Shown here one piece after another: positions 1 to 7,824 of a stretch of DNA of 64,000 nt (position 1 is the first letter of the stretch; every line of letters begins with the position of its first letter). Source of the stretch: UBA4615 sp046046245 (GTDB lineage Bacteria; Pseudomonadota; Gammaproteobacteria; Burkholderiales; Burkholderiaceae_E); contig JBJOKE010000029.1 of assembly GCA_046046245.1 (NCBI GenBank), positions 81,354 to 145,353 on the forward strand, written 5' to 3'. The translations under genes were made by a program, and so were the position numbers. Below the pieces are notes generated by a model, which saw only the letters and a program-made list of their open reading frames with translations, did no database searches and was not told the origin of the DNA.

Positions 1-302
1 GCGGCGGGCGAGGGCGGGGTCGGGACGTGCTCGGGCATCTCGGGCGGGGCGAGGGCGGGAACGACGGGGATCGACCGTCGCACGGTGGCCCGGCGGGCGG
101 GCAGGGATCGGGGTCGAGCGGACGGTGCCGACTGCCCCGCGGCCGGCGGTGGCGCAACGCAGGGGGCGGGTGCGCTCACCCGGGGCCGGACGGTCACGGG
201 CCTTCCGAGCTTGGGGGCGTCCGTGTCTGGAAGCTCGAAACCGGCGCTTTCGGGGAGTCCCCTGCATCGGCTTCGCTTGCGATGCAGGGGCCGTCGGGGG
301 GG
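1..302. other. Left-edge stretch without a supported gene
   Basis: Very GC-rich sequence in which every frame is open for some distance but no family can be recognised. A proline-rich minus-strand frame runs through it without a convincing start. The only clear structure is the hairpin listed at 259-290. It may be the decayed continuation of the accessory patch to its right. Confidence 0.4.
259..290 (-). terminator. Perfect 11-bp stem hairpin after the hipA remnant
   Basis: CCCCTGCATCG at 259-269 pairs perfectly with CGATGCAGGGG at 280-290 around a 10-nt loop. It lies just past the stop of the minus-strand hipA remnant, as a terminator would. No T-run follows on either strand, so a structural or repeat origin (for example a REP-like element) remains possible. 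Confidence 0.4.
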
Positions 303-685
303 CTAGGCGCAAGGTCCCAAGCGCCGGGCGGCTTGGTCCAGGCCGTCCAGGATGGGAGCGCTGACCGTATCCGGAAAGCCGCTGGGAAGCGCTGCAGCAA
401 CCTGAGCGATGACGGCCGGCGTGCGCTCGACGCGCTCGTCGATGAGCGCGTTGACCGCGCCGCCCGACCCGCAGTCCTGGGGGGGGCTGCTCGAAGTGCG
501 AGCGGCGCATGTCGCGCCACCTGGATTGGCGGTTCGCGCCCCAGACGGCCATCGCCATCTTGACCGTCTCCGGGGCGAGGTCGCCCCTGCCGTGGCCGAG
601 CACGGGATAGGCCGACAGCACGTCATCGCGCTCATCGTGTGGATGGGTGCCGCACCGGGGCGCGTCGAGAACGGACGCTACGCGC
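303..685 (-). pseudogene. HipA-family kinase, C-terminal remnant with frameshift
   Basis: Two adjacent minus-strand frames together read like the C-terminus of HipA toxin kinases. The first holds DDVLSAYPVLGHGRGDLAP followed by KMAMAVWGANR. The second holds VNALIDERVERTPAVIAQV, then LPSGFP, and stops at 303. The frames meet at a run of eight G on the plus strand (479-486); seven G would join them into one reading frame. The N-terminal three quarters of HipA, including the kinase core, is absent, and no hipB antitoxin gene is present. HipA proteins phosphorylate glutamyl-tRNA synthetase and related targets, but this remnant cannot be active. Homology starts near 620; 621-685 is open but unrecognised. 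Confidence 0.7.
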
Positions 686-1177
686 TTGCAGGCTGATGAC
701 GATCACCTGGCGGCGCTTCAATGGTTCAACAAGGCGTCCAGTGCTGGGGATGACCTCTGCGCGTACTACCTGGCTGCGGCGATCTGTCGGGCGCAGTCCC
801 AGCAGGCGGCCGAGACTTGCTTCCGACTCGCGAGTCGAGCGGCTGACTCCGGTGTCGTTGATGCGGAAGCACGCCTTGGCCAACTGTTTCACGAGGGCTT
901 CGGTGTGGAACGGTCGGCGTCCGACGTGGCCTTCTGGCCGCGACGTGCATCGATACACGGACACCCGGGAGCGCAGGCGCTGCTGGCCGGTGCCTACGAT
1001 GTCGGTGCCGGCGTTTCGCGGGACAGAGTTCAGGCTGGGCACTGCGCACTGCGTTCGGCCCAGCAAGGGAACGAACTGGGGGCCGCGTTGTGGCGAGACC
1101 TGCAGCGGCACCTCGCGGAGTCCGAAGTGCAGGCCGCCATCGAGCTTGCGTCACAGCCACTCGGGGAAGAGTCGTAG
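647..1177 (+). CDS. Sel1-repeat protein, 5'-truncated
   Basis: The 176-residue frame contains Sel1-like (TPR-related) repeats from about residue 15 onward, for example AALQWFNKASSAGD, ARLGQLFHEGFGVERS and GAQALLAGAYDVGAGV. These have the alternating small and aromatic pattern of solenoid repeats that mediate protein-protein contacts. Sel1 similarity begins abruptly next to the hipA remnant and there is no signal peptide, so the 5' part is probably lost. The GTG at 647 is only the first available start. Its G+C looks lower than that of the chromosomal genes nearby, which fits acquired and decaying DNA. It may be a pseudogene. Confidence 0.55.
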   Translation: MPHRGASRTDATRLQADDDHLAALQWFNKASSAGDDLCAYYLAAAICRAQSQQAAETCFRLASRAADSGVVDAEARLGQLFHEGFGVERSASDVAFWPRRASIHGHPGAQALLAGAYDVGAGVSRDRVQAGHCALRSAQQGNELGAALWRDLQRHLAESEVQAAIELASQPLGEES

Positions 1178-1252
1178 CCGACGAAGGCCGCCGGCACCGT
1201 GACGGTGTCCGACATTCGGATCGAAGACGTCTTGAAGAGGCGCGAACAGGCC

Positions 1253-1292
1253 AAGAAAACAGGACCCGCTGGTAGCGGTGCCAGCAGGTCCT
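1253..1292 (-). terminator. Rho-independent terminator of the left tRNA-Pro
   Basis: Read on the minus strand, a 12-bp stem (AGGACCTGCTGG with CCAGCGGGTCCT, one G-T pair) and an 8-nt loop are followed by GTTTTCTT. It starts 21 bases past the tRNA 3' end. Confidence 0.8.
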
Positions 1293-1312
1293 GGTTTCTT
1301 TCAACCGAATTC

Positions 1313-1389
1313 TGGTCGGGGTGAGAGGATTCGAACCTCCGGCCTCTACGTCCCGAACGTAGCGCTCTACCAGGCTAAGCTACACCCCG
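1313..1389 (-). tRNA. tRNA-Pro (anticodon CGG), left copy
   Basis: A 77-nt cloverleaf on the minus strand: acceptor CGGGGTG/CACCCCG, D-arm GCTTAGCCTGGTAGAGC, anticodon loop TTCGGGA with anticodon CGG, T-arm GGAGGTTCGAATCCTC, discriminator A and an encoded CCA. It decodes CCG proline codons. The copy at 2700-2776 is identical base for base. The upstream promoter is weak; TAGACT is the best -10 candidate. Confidence 0.97.
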
Positions 1390-1586
1390 AAGAACCCGCG
1401 AGTCTATCAGGCCCGCAGTCGGGATATCGTGCGGCCTCGTGCCCCGCCGTCGCGGCCCGGCGGCCTCGCGTCCGGCTACTGGAACGCGCGTGGCCCGGCC
1501 CCGCCTTGCCGCCGGTCCCCTGACCATTCAGACTGGACCGGACGAGTGCTCCGGGCGAGGGCCCGATTCGTCGCCAGGGGGGGTCG

Positions 1587-2555
1587 ATGCTCGTTCTCCG
1601 GGATGCCGAGGTGCTGTCGCTGCGCGAGCGGCCCGAGGCCTCGCGCGCCGCTCACATCGCCGCGATCGAGTCCGCCTTCGCCGAGATGGCGCGGGGGACC
1701 GGCCGGATGGCCGAGCGCCTGAGCCTGGTGACCGATGCCGATCCGCAGGCACCTCGCCCGCGCTCCTTCAAGCTCTACGCGGCGGTGCTGCAGCAATTGG
1801 GCGTCATCGGGTCGCTGACCTACCCGGCGGGCTACGGGCGGCCCCTCGACCTGCGTATCCAGGTCTGCTCGGGCGAGACCGGGCGGCTCCTCGCCCTGGT
1901 GGAGGGCGAGTCGATCACGCACTGGTCGACCGGCGCGGTCACCGCCGCGGCGACGAAGCGCCTGGCGCGCGAGGATGCCCGGGTCATGGGTCTCATCGGC
2001 ACCGGCACCTACGCGCTCGAGCAGGCGGTGTTCATCGCACAGGTGAGGCCCCTGCAGGAGATCCGGTGCTTCAGCCGGGACGCGATCCGCCGCCAGGCCT
2101 TCGTCGACCGGTTGGCGGCGATGCTGCCGGGTGTCTCGGTTCGGGCCGTCGAGGAGGCCGGGGCAGCGGTGCGAGGGGTCGACATCCTCACGACGGTCAC
2201 CACCGCCCAGCAGCCGGTGTTCGACGGGCGGCTGATCCAGCCGGGCACCCATGTGAACGCCATCGGCATGCACTACCCCAGGGTGCGCGAGATCGATACC
2301 GAGACGGTCAGGCGCTCGCGCGTGTTCGTCGACGACCTCGCCGTGAGCCTCGCCGAAAAAGGGGACCTGCTGATCCCGCTGGCCGAGGGGGCGATCGGGC
2401 GTGAGCACCTGCTGGGCGATCTGGGGGCGCTGGTCACCGGTGGCGTGACGGGCCGGCTGAGCCGCCACGACGTCACCCTGTTCGCTTCGTCGGGCCTGCC
2501 GGTGGAGATGCTGGCCGCCGCCACCCTGCTGGTGCGCCAGGCACAGCGCGGCTGA
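1587..2555 (+). CDS. Ornithine cyclodeaminase / mu-crystallin family protein
   Basis: The 322-residue protein has the typical length of this family, whose members are NAD(P)-linked ornithine cyclodeaminases, alanine or ketimine reductases and related imine-reducing enzymes. Visible features are the substrate-side segment SFKLYAAVLQQLG, the STGAVTAAATKRLA helix, the Rossmann motif GLIGTGTYALEQ near 140, and the C-terminal VFVDD(L) strand. Some glycines and the arginine-lysine substrate motif of true ornithine cyclodeaminase are altered, so the substrate is open. The gene is alone between two identical tRNA-Pro genes, opposite in strand to both. An ATG preceded by a GGGGGG run is used as the start. 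Confidence 0.85.
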   Translation: MLVLRDAEVLSLRERPEASRAAHIAAIESAFAEMARGTGRMAERLSLVTDADPQAPRPRSFKLYAAVLQQLGVIGSLTYPAGYGRPLDLRIQVCSGETGRLLALVEGESITHWSTGAVTAAATKRLAREDARVMGLIGTGTYALEQAVFIAQVRPLQEIRCFSRDAIRRQAFVDRLAAMLPGVSVRAVEEAGAAVRGVDILTTVTTAQQPVFDGRLIQPGTHVNAIGMHYPRVREIDTETVRRSRVFVDDLAVSLAEKGDLLIPLAEGAIGREHLLGDLGALVTGGVTGRLSRHDVTLFASSGLPVEMLAAATLLVRQAQRG

Positions 2556-2643
2556 CCGTGCACCGACCGGGGCACTGCGGCAACGCCGCAGTGGACGCGG
2601 AATCCGGTCGGGCGCGGGGTCCGCGGCCCGGCGAGCGGACCCT

Positions 2644-2690
2644 GAAACGACGAAGCCCGCCGACGTCGGGACATCAGCGGGCTTGTCGTC
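2644..2690 (-). terminator. Rho-independent terminator of the right tRNA-Pro
   Basis: On the minus strand GACGACAAGCCCGC pairs with GCGGGCTTCGTCGT (one bulged C), followed by TTTC, 10 bases past the tRNA 3' end. Its sequence differs from the terminator of the left copy, so the two tRNA units are not a simple recent tandem duplication. It could also act on the cyclodeaminase transcript arriving from the left. Confidence 0.8.
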
Positions 2691-2699
2691 TGACGAATC

Positions 2700-2776
2700 T
2701 GGTCGGGGTGAGAGGATTCGAACCTCCGGCCTCTACGTCCCGAACGTAGCGCTCTACCAGGCTAAGCTACACCCCG
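2700..2776 (-). tRNA. tRNA-Pro (anticodon CGG), right copy
   Basis: Identical over all 77 bases to the copy at 1313-1389, including anticodon CGG and the encoded CCA. This copy has the better promoter, placed 37 bases upstream of the mature 5' end, which marks it as the better-equipped transcription unit of the two. Confidence 0.97.
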
Positions 2777-2812
2777 AGTCTTCGAGGCGTCGCCGCCGCG
2801 AGAGAGTCGTCG

Positions 2813-2842
2813 AGTATAGCAGGCTCGGCGTCGGCCCGCCAA
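2813..2842 (-). promoter_or_regulatory. Sigma-70 promoter of the right tRNA-Pro
   Basis: On the minus strand TTGGCG, 18-nt spacer, TATACT preceded by TGC. The position fits transcription of the tRNA at 2700-2776. Confidence 0.65.
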
Positions 2843-3130
2843 CCGGGCGGCGACGGGCCCGGCCCGCGTCGGCGGAGCCGGACGGGGCGCCGCAGCGCGA
2901 GGGCCGCAGCGCGGCGGCAGGCATGCCGATTGCGTCAGCGCCAGCGCTCGAACGTGGGGGCGTGTCCACAACAGTGGACTTTTCCCTTCGCGCCGGCCCG
3001 TCGTACCGTCAGGATTCGCGGCAGCCCGCTCCGGGCGCGTCGCCGGAGGGGCGGCAGGCGCCGGTCCGCCGCGGCGAGGCCGCCCGCCACAGACGTGTCC
3101 GGATCCCCTCCTTTCGTCCCGAGGTTTGCA

Positions 3131-4324
3131 ATGCAACATGCCGATACGCTCCTTCCGCCGCAGCCTGCCGCGCCGCCGGCGCCCGCGGAGGTCGGGCCGT
3201 CCGCGGCCGCGTCGGCACACGGGCAGGGGCGGGCGCCGGTGCTCGCGGTCGTCGTTCCGACGTTCCGTGAGCGCGATAACGTCGCGGAGCTCGTGCGTCG
3301 GCTGGACCTGACGCTCCGCGACATCCCGTGGGAGGTCGTCTTCGTGGACGACGACTCGCCCGACGGCACGGCGGACACGGTGCGCGAGATCGGGCGTCGC
3401 GATCCGCGCGTCCGCTGCCTGCATCGGATCGGCCGCCGGGGGCTGTCTTCCGCGTGCGTCGAGGGTGTGCTCGCGACGTCGGCCGAACTCGTCGCCGTGA
3501 TGGACGCCGACCTCCAGCACGACGAGACGATCCTCCCGCAGATGGTCCGCGCGATCCGCGAGCAGGGCGTCGACGTCGTGGTCGGCAGTCGCTACGTGTC
3601 GGGCGGCGGCATCGGGCAGTGGGACGAGGGGCGGGCGCGCATCAGCCGCTTCGCGACGCGGGTCAGCCGCGTGGTGGTGCCCGAGGGACTCCAGGATCCG
3701 ATGAGCGGCTTCTTCGTCGTCCGCCGCGACGCCTTCATGGGCGCGGTGCGCGGACTCTCGTCGCTCGGCTTCAAGATCCTGGTGGATCTGTTCGCGTCGA
3801 GCCCCCGGCCCCTGAAGTTCGTCGAGGTGCCCTACCGTTTCCGGGAGCGCCACGCCGGCGAGAGCAAGCTCGACAGCCGGGTCGCCTGGGACTTCGGGAT
3901 GCTGCTGCTCGACAAGATGGTCGGCCAGTGGGTGCCCGTCCGGTTCCTGTCGTTCGCCATGATCGGCGGCCTCGGTGTCTTCGTGCACATGGCCGTGCTC
4001 GCCGGGCTCTTCAAGAGCGGCCTCGTCGGATTCGCGATGGGGCAGGCCGCGGCCAGTGCGGTCGCCATGGTCTTCAACTTCTTCCTGAACAACTCGCTGA
4101 CCTATCGCGACGCCAAGCTCCGCGGCGGCGCCCTCGTCCGCGGCCTGCTGGTCTTCATGCTGGTGTGCAGTCTCGGTGCCATCGCGAACGTGGGCGTGGC
4201 CGAGTGGCTGTTCGCCGAGCACCGTCAGGGCTGGATCGTCTCGGCGCTCGCCGGGATCGTGGTCGGGGCGGTGTGGAACTACACCACCTCGTCGTTCTAC
4301 ACCTGGGGACGGCGTGGCCGCTGA
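3131..4324 (+). CDS. Polyprenol-phosphate glycosyltransferase with C-terminal GtrA domain
   Basis: The 397-residue protein fuses a GT-A family 2 glycosyltransferase (about 36-260) with a four-helix GtrA-like membrane domain (about 270-395). The transferase part shows LAVVVPTFRERDNV, the VDDDSPDGT loop, the DAD metal site in VMDADLQHDE, and PMSGFFVVRR, as in dolichol-phosphate mannose synthase (DPM1) enzymes. Such proteins charge a lipid carrier with a hexose at the inner membrane, and GtrA domains help flip or anchor the product. The frame is open further upstream, but the ATG at 3131 follows GAGG and begins the family-like sequence. The next gene overlaps its 3' end, so they form a pair. Confidence 0.88.
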   Translation: MQHADTLLPPQPAAPPAPAEVGPSAAASAHGQGRAPVLAVVVPTFRERDNVAELVRRLDLTLRDIPWEVVFVDDDSPDGTADTVREIGRRDPRVRCLHRIGRRGLSSACVEGVLATSAELVAVMDADLQHDETILPQMVRAIREQGVDVVVGSRYVSGGGIGQWDEGRARISRFATRVSRVVVPEGLQDPMSGFFVVRRDAFMGAVRGLSSLGFKILVDLFASSPRPLKFVEVPYRFRERHAGESKLDSRVAWDFGMLLLDKMVGQWVPVRFLSFAMIGGLGVFVHMAVLAGLFKSGLVGFAMGQAAASAVAMVFNFFLNNSLTYRDAKLRGGALVRGLLVFMLVCSLGAIANVGVAEWLFAEHRQGWIVSALAGIVVGAVWNYTTSSFYTWGRRGR

Positions 4325-5909
4325 GCCCGATCGCCGGGCCGGTGGGACGCGCGTCGCACGAGACGGCGACGCGCGCCGCTGGCTCCTCGCCTTCCTGCTC
4401 TCGCTGCCGCTCCTGCCGATCGCGCTGCAGCTGCGTCCGGGTACCGACCAGACGCTGTTCCGCGACTACGCTGCCGAACTCCTGTCCGGCGCGACCCTCT
4501 ACGTCGACGTCTGGGACAACAAGCAGCCGGGCATCTTCTGGCTCTACGCCGCGATCCAGGCGCTGCTCGGCGTCGGATGGACCAAGGTGCTGGTCGGCTA
4601 CGCGGCGTGGATGGGTGCGGCAGCCGCCACGACCGCCCTGGTGGTGCGGATCGCCGCTCCCGCTTCCGGTGCCGCCTGGCTGCTCGCCGTTCCGCTCACG
4701 CTCGGCATCACGTGGCTGCGGTCCAACCCCGGACAGGTCGCGCAGATCGAGGAATGGGTCGCGCTGCCGCTGTGCGGGATCCTGCTCCTCGCGCTCCGCA
4801 CCGAGGTTCCCGGCAGACCGGCCCGTCTGCGCTGGGTCGCCATCGGCGTGCTCGCCGGCATGGTCTCGGTCCTGAAGCTCGTCCTCGCACCGGTGCCCGT
4901 GGCGATCGCGGCTGCCGTGTTCGCGGCGCGGATGGTGACGGACCGGCTCCCCGTGCGTCACCTGCTGGTGGCGCTCGCCTGCGCGACGGCAGGCGTTGCG
5001 CTCGTCTGGGTGCCGATGCTGGGGTGGTTCGCGGCTGCGGGCACCTGGGACGTGTTCTGGTGGACGACCTTCGACTATCCGCGGCTCGCCGTCCTGGCGA
5101 CCGAGCGCGCGCCGCTTAGGCGGCTCGTCGCCTCGCTCGGATGGCTCGCGAAGTCGACCCTCCCGCTGTGGCCCGCGATCGTCCTGGCGCTGGCGGCTGC
5201 GTGGCGGGCACCCCGCTCGACCCTCGCGCGGATCGTGCTCGGCGCGCTCGCATGGTGGTGTGCGGGGCTGGCGATGATCATCGCCCAGAAGTTCTCCTGG
5301 TGGTCCTACCACATGATGCTTCTGGTGTGGCCGATGGGGTTGCTGGCGGCCGTCGGGTGCGCCACCGTCTGGCGCGGTCCGGGCATCGCGCGTCTGCTGC
5401 CGCGCGCAGCGCAGCTCGTCTGCGCGGCCGGCATCGCGCTGTATGCGGGACATGTCGCGCTGAAGTGGACCCGCGGTACCGACTGGCCGTATCTCGACAT
5501 CGATCGGGCGGTGATGGAAACGGCCCGCGAGGTCGCGGGCCGCGCGACCGTCGTCTGCGGCACGTCGGTCGCGATCGGCGACCAGAACGGGCTGCAGTCG
5601 ATGACCGGCATGAAGCGGGCGATGTCGACGAACGCGGTGTTCTGGGGGGCCTACCTGCCCTCGCAGCTCGCCCGGCTGCCGGACGAGCTGCGCGCCGCGA
5701 GGCCGGACCTCGTCTTCATGGACGCCGACCAGCGCGATCATCTCGAGCGCCGCTACCCGGAGGTCCTCGCACGGATCGAGGGCTGGCTCGCCGAGGAGTA
5801 CGAGCCTCGGGCGACCGACGTGCGGCGCGGCCGCTGGTGGGAGCGCGCCCCCGCGGCCCGCGGCACCGCCTGCCCCGCCAGGGCTCCGTTCGTCGTGCCG
5901 GAGCGCTGA
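4314..5909 (+). CDS. Multi-pass membrane protein, probable lipid-linked-sugar glycosyltransferase
   Basis: This 531-residue protein has roughly ten hydrophobic segments and an early periplasmic loop with the acidic, aromatic pattern RDYAAELLSGATLYVDVWDN followed by KQPGIFWLYAAIQ. That pattern is like GT-C (PMT / ArnT / GT39-type) transferases that use polyprenol-phosphate sugars. The GTG start at 4314 overlaps the stop of the upstream GT2-GtrA gene by 11 bases, so the two are likely translationally coupled: the first makes the lipid-linked sugar and this one uses it. The acceptor cannot be told from sequence. A soluble C-terminal tail of about 110 residues follows the last helix. Confidence 0.72.
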   Translation: MAAEPDRRAGGTRVARDGDARRWLLAFLLSLPLLPIALQLRPGTDQTLFRDYAAELLSGATLYVDVWDNKQPGIFWLYAAIQALLGVGWTKVLVGYAAWMGAAAATTALVVRIAAPASGAAWLLAVPLTLGITWLRSNPGQVAQIEEWVALPLCGILLLALRTEVPGRPARLRWVAIGVLAGMVSVLKLVLAPVPVAIAAAVFAARMVTDRLPVRHLLVALACATAGVALVWVPMLGWFAAAGTWDVFWWTTFDYPRLAVLATERAPLRRLVASLGWLAKSTLPLWPAIVLALAAAWRAPRSTLARIVLGALAWWCAGLAMIIAQKFSWWSYHMMLLVWPMGLLAAVGCATVWRGPGIARLLPRAAQLVCAAGIALYAGHVALKWTRGTDWPYLDIDRAVMETAREVAGRATVVCGTSVAIGDQNGLQSMTGMKRAMSTNAVFWGAYLPSQLARLPDELRAARPDLVFMDADQRDHLERRYPEVLARIEGWLAEEYEPRATDVRRGRWWERAPAARGTACPARAPFVVPER

Positions 5910-5934
5910 GCGTCGATCCCCGCCTGCGCCGCGC

Positions 5935-6921
5935 TCAGCGGTCGCGGTCGACCGCGTGCTCGGCGAGCGCGATCAGCGTGCGCCGGTGCTCGGAGTCCGG
6001 GAAGCACTGCAGCGCCGCGCGACCCGCGTCGACTTCCTCGCGGGCGCGGCGACGCGTGTAATCGAGCGCGCCGGTGGCGTGGATCGCCGCCATGATGGTG
6101 TCGAAGCGGTCGGTGTGTCCCTCGCGGATCGCGGCGCGGACCAGCTCGCGAGCCTGCGCGTCGCCGTGCTTCATCACGTGGATCAGCGGCAGCGTCGGCT
6201 TGCCCTCGCGCAGGTCGTCGCCGACGTTCTTGCCGATGTCGGCGGTCACGCCCGAGTAGTCGAGCACGTCGTCGATCAGCTGGAACGCGGTGCCGATCCG
6301 GCGGCCGAACTCGGCGGCGGCCTCCTCGACCGCCGGCGACGCGTCGCACAGCACCGCGCCGAGCCGGCTGGCGGCCTCGAACAGCCGCGCGGTCTTGTAG
6401 CGGATCACCTGCAGGTAGCGCTGCTCGTCGACGTCGGGGTCGTTGCAGTTCATCAGCTGCAGGACCTCGCCCTCGGCGATGGTGTTGGTCGCGTCGGCCA
6501 GGATGCGCATCACCTGCATCCGGTCGACCTCGACCATCATCTGGAAGGCGCGCGAGTAGAGGAAGTCGCCGACCAGCACCGACGCGGCGTTGCCGAATGC
6601 GGCGTTGGCCGTCTGCCGGCCGCGGCGCAGCTCCGACTCGTCGACCACGTCGTCGTGCAGCAGGGTCGCGGTGTGGATGAACTCGACCACGGTGGCCAGC
6701 AGCACGTGGTGCGCCGCCGCGTGCTCCGGCCGGCTGCCGTACCCGAGCGCTCGCGCCGACAGCAGCAGCATCACCGGCCGCAGCCGCTTGCCGCCCGCTC
6801 CGACGATGTAGTCGGCCACCGTGTTGACCAGCACGACCTCCGAGCGCAGCCGCGCGCCGATCAGGCGGTCCATCTCGGTCAGGTCGGCGACGACGGCGGG
6901 AGGCAGGAGAGGGGTCGGCAC
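5935..6921 (-). CDS. ispB: Octaprenyl (polyprenyl) diphosphate synthase
   Basis: A trans-polyprenyl synthase that extends farnesyl diphosphate with isopentenyl diphosphate to make the ubiquinone side chain. Visible are GGKRLRP, the first aspartate-rich motif LLHDDVVDES and the second, FQLIDDVLDYSG. The GTG at 6921 gives 328 residues, close to the 323 of E. coli IspB; the longer open frame upstream would add an arginine/proline-rich tail that overlaps the promoter. The gene is divergent from rplU, an arrangement shared with E. coli and many proteobacteria. Confidence 0.95.
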   Translation of the reverse strand: MPTPLLPPAVVADLTEMDRLIGARLRSEVVLVNTVADYIVGAGGKRLRPVMLLLSARALGYGSRPEHAAAHHVLLATVVEFIHTATLLHDDVVDESELRRGRQTANAAFGNAASVLVGDFLYSRAFQMMVEVDRMQVMRILADATNTIAEGEVLQLMNCNDPDVDEQRYLQVIRYKTARLFEAASRLGAVLCDASPAVEEAAAEFGRRIGTAFQLIDDVLDYSGVTADIGKNVGDDLREGKPTLPLIHVMKHGDAQARELVRAAIREGHTDRFDTIMAAIHATGALDYTRRRAREEVDAGRAALQCFPDSEHRRTLIALAEHAVDRDR

Positions 6922-6975
6922 GACGCGGCTCGGGGGCGGGGCGGGTGGGAAGGAGGTGGGTCGGCGAAACGTTGG

Positions 6976-6981
6976 ATTATA
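6976..6981 (-). promoter_or_regulatory. ispB: -10 box of the ispB promoter
   Basis: A perfect TATAAT on the minus strand, 55 bases upstream of the ispB start. No good -35 hexamer is seen at 16-18 bases, so the full promoter is uncertain. Confidence 0.5.
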
Positions 6982-7009
6982 GCGACGGCGGGCGGCCGCG
7001 GCCCGCCGG

Positions 7010-7038
7010 TTGACCGGTCTGTCCCCATTTCGTAGAAT
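7010..7038 (+). promoter_or_regulatory. rplU: Sigma-70 promoter of rplU-rpmA
   Basis: TTGACC at 7010-7015, exactly 17 bases, then TAGAAT at 7033-7038. This is one of the clearest promoters in the window. The predicted transcript has a leader of about 80 bases before rplU. Confidence 0.8.
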
Positions 7039-7124
7039 CTCCGGTTCCCTGCCGTCCGGGCGGAGCGTGCTCGCATGCTCGCCGCGCCCCAGGCGGGGAG
7101 ACGTCATCCCACTCGAGGTTCCCC

Positions 7125-7469
7125 ATGTACGCGGTCATAAAAACCGGTGGAAAGCAGTACAAGGTTTCCGCCGGCGAAAAACTCAAAGTAGAACAGATAC
7201 CTGCGGACGTCGGAACCGAGATCGTGATCGACCAGGTGCTCGCGGTCGGCGAGGGCGAACAGCTCTCGGTCGGCGCGCCGCTGGTGTCGGGTGCTACGGT
7301 TTCGGCGAAGATCCTGTCCCACGGTCGTCACGACAAGGTCCGCATCTTCAAGATGCGCCGCCGCAAGCACTACCAGAAGCGCCAGGGTCACCGGCAGAAC
7401 TACACCGAGCTGTTCATCGCGAAGATCGCGTCGGACCTCGGCACCGTCGAAGCCCCCGCCCAGGCCTGA
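7125..7469 (+). CDS. rplU: 50S ribosomal protein L21
   Basis: The 114-residue protein starts with MYAVIKTGGKQYKV and holds KVRIFKMRRRKHYQKRQGHR near 75-95, the rRNA-binding signature of bL21. It is about ten residues longer than E. coli L21 owing to an acidic/alanine tail. It is followed by rpmA after 16 bases, the invariant L21-L27 operon. Confidence 0.98.
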   Translation: MYAVIKTGGKQYKVSAGEKLKVEQIPADVGTEIVIDQVLAVGEGEQLSVGAPLVSGATVSAKILSHGRHDKVRIFKMRRRKHYQKRQGHRQNYTELFIAKIASDLGTVEAPAQA

Positions 7470-7485
7470 TCGGAGCAACTGAACC

Positions 7486-7746
7486 ATGGCACAGAAGAAA
7501 GGCGGCGGTTCCACCCGGAACGGCCGCGATTCCGAAGCGAAACGGCTGGGCGTCAAGGCCTACGGCAGCGAAGCCATCCACGCCGGCTCGATCATCGTCC
7601 GCCAGCGCGGCACCCGGTTCCACGCCGGTCCGAACGTCGGCATGGGCAAGGACCACACGCTGTACGCGCTGGTCGACGGCACGGTGAAGTTCGCCGTCAA
7701 GGGCCCGATGCGCCGGCACACGGTCAGCGTCGAGCCGCTGCAGTAA
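7486..7746 (+). CDS. rpmA: 50S ribosomal protein L27
   Basis: The 86-residue bL27 begins MAQKKGGGSTRNGRDSEAKR; its flexible N-terminus reaches the peptidyl-transferase centre. GSIIVRQRGTRFHAG is also typical. Second gene of the rplU operon, closed by a strong terminator. Confidence 0.98.
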   Translation: MAQKKGGGSTRNGRDSEAKRLGVKAYGSEAIHAGSIIVRQRGTRFHAGPNVGMGKDHTLYALVDGTVKFAVKGPMRRHTVSVEPLQ

Positions 7747-7770
7747 GCCGGCCCGCCGCGCCGGCACCGA

Positions 7771-7800
7771 AGGCCCCGCCTCGGCGGGGCCTTTCGTTTT
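7771..7800 (+). terminator. Terminator of rplU-rpmA
   Basis: AGGCCCCGCC and GGCGGGGCCT form a 10-bp stem with a 2-base loop centre, followed by TTCGTTTTCTT. It separates the ribosomal genes from the transporter gene that follows. Confidence 0.85.
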
Positions 7801-7824
7801 CTTGCGACCCAACGCGTGACCTCG

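Noticed and set aside
632..1304. Minus-strand and alternative-frame genes over the Sel1 region
   Set aside because: Translations show no family motifs, whereas the 647 frame has recognisable Sel1 repeats.
1311..2777. Simple tandem duplication of the tRNA region
   Set aside because: Identity stops within two or three bases of the tRNA ends, and both terminators and promoters differ, so a duplicated larger unit is not supported.
2930..3130. Upstream extension of the glycosyltransferase gene
   Set aside because: The frame is open, but the sequence is arginine-rich and unlike the family; the ATG at 3131 with a ribosome site fits homologues.
7816..7824. GTG start for the GDT1-type gene
   Set aside because: It is in frame, but homologous proteins start at the equivalent of the ATG at 7825.
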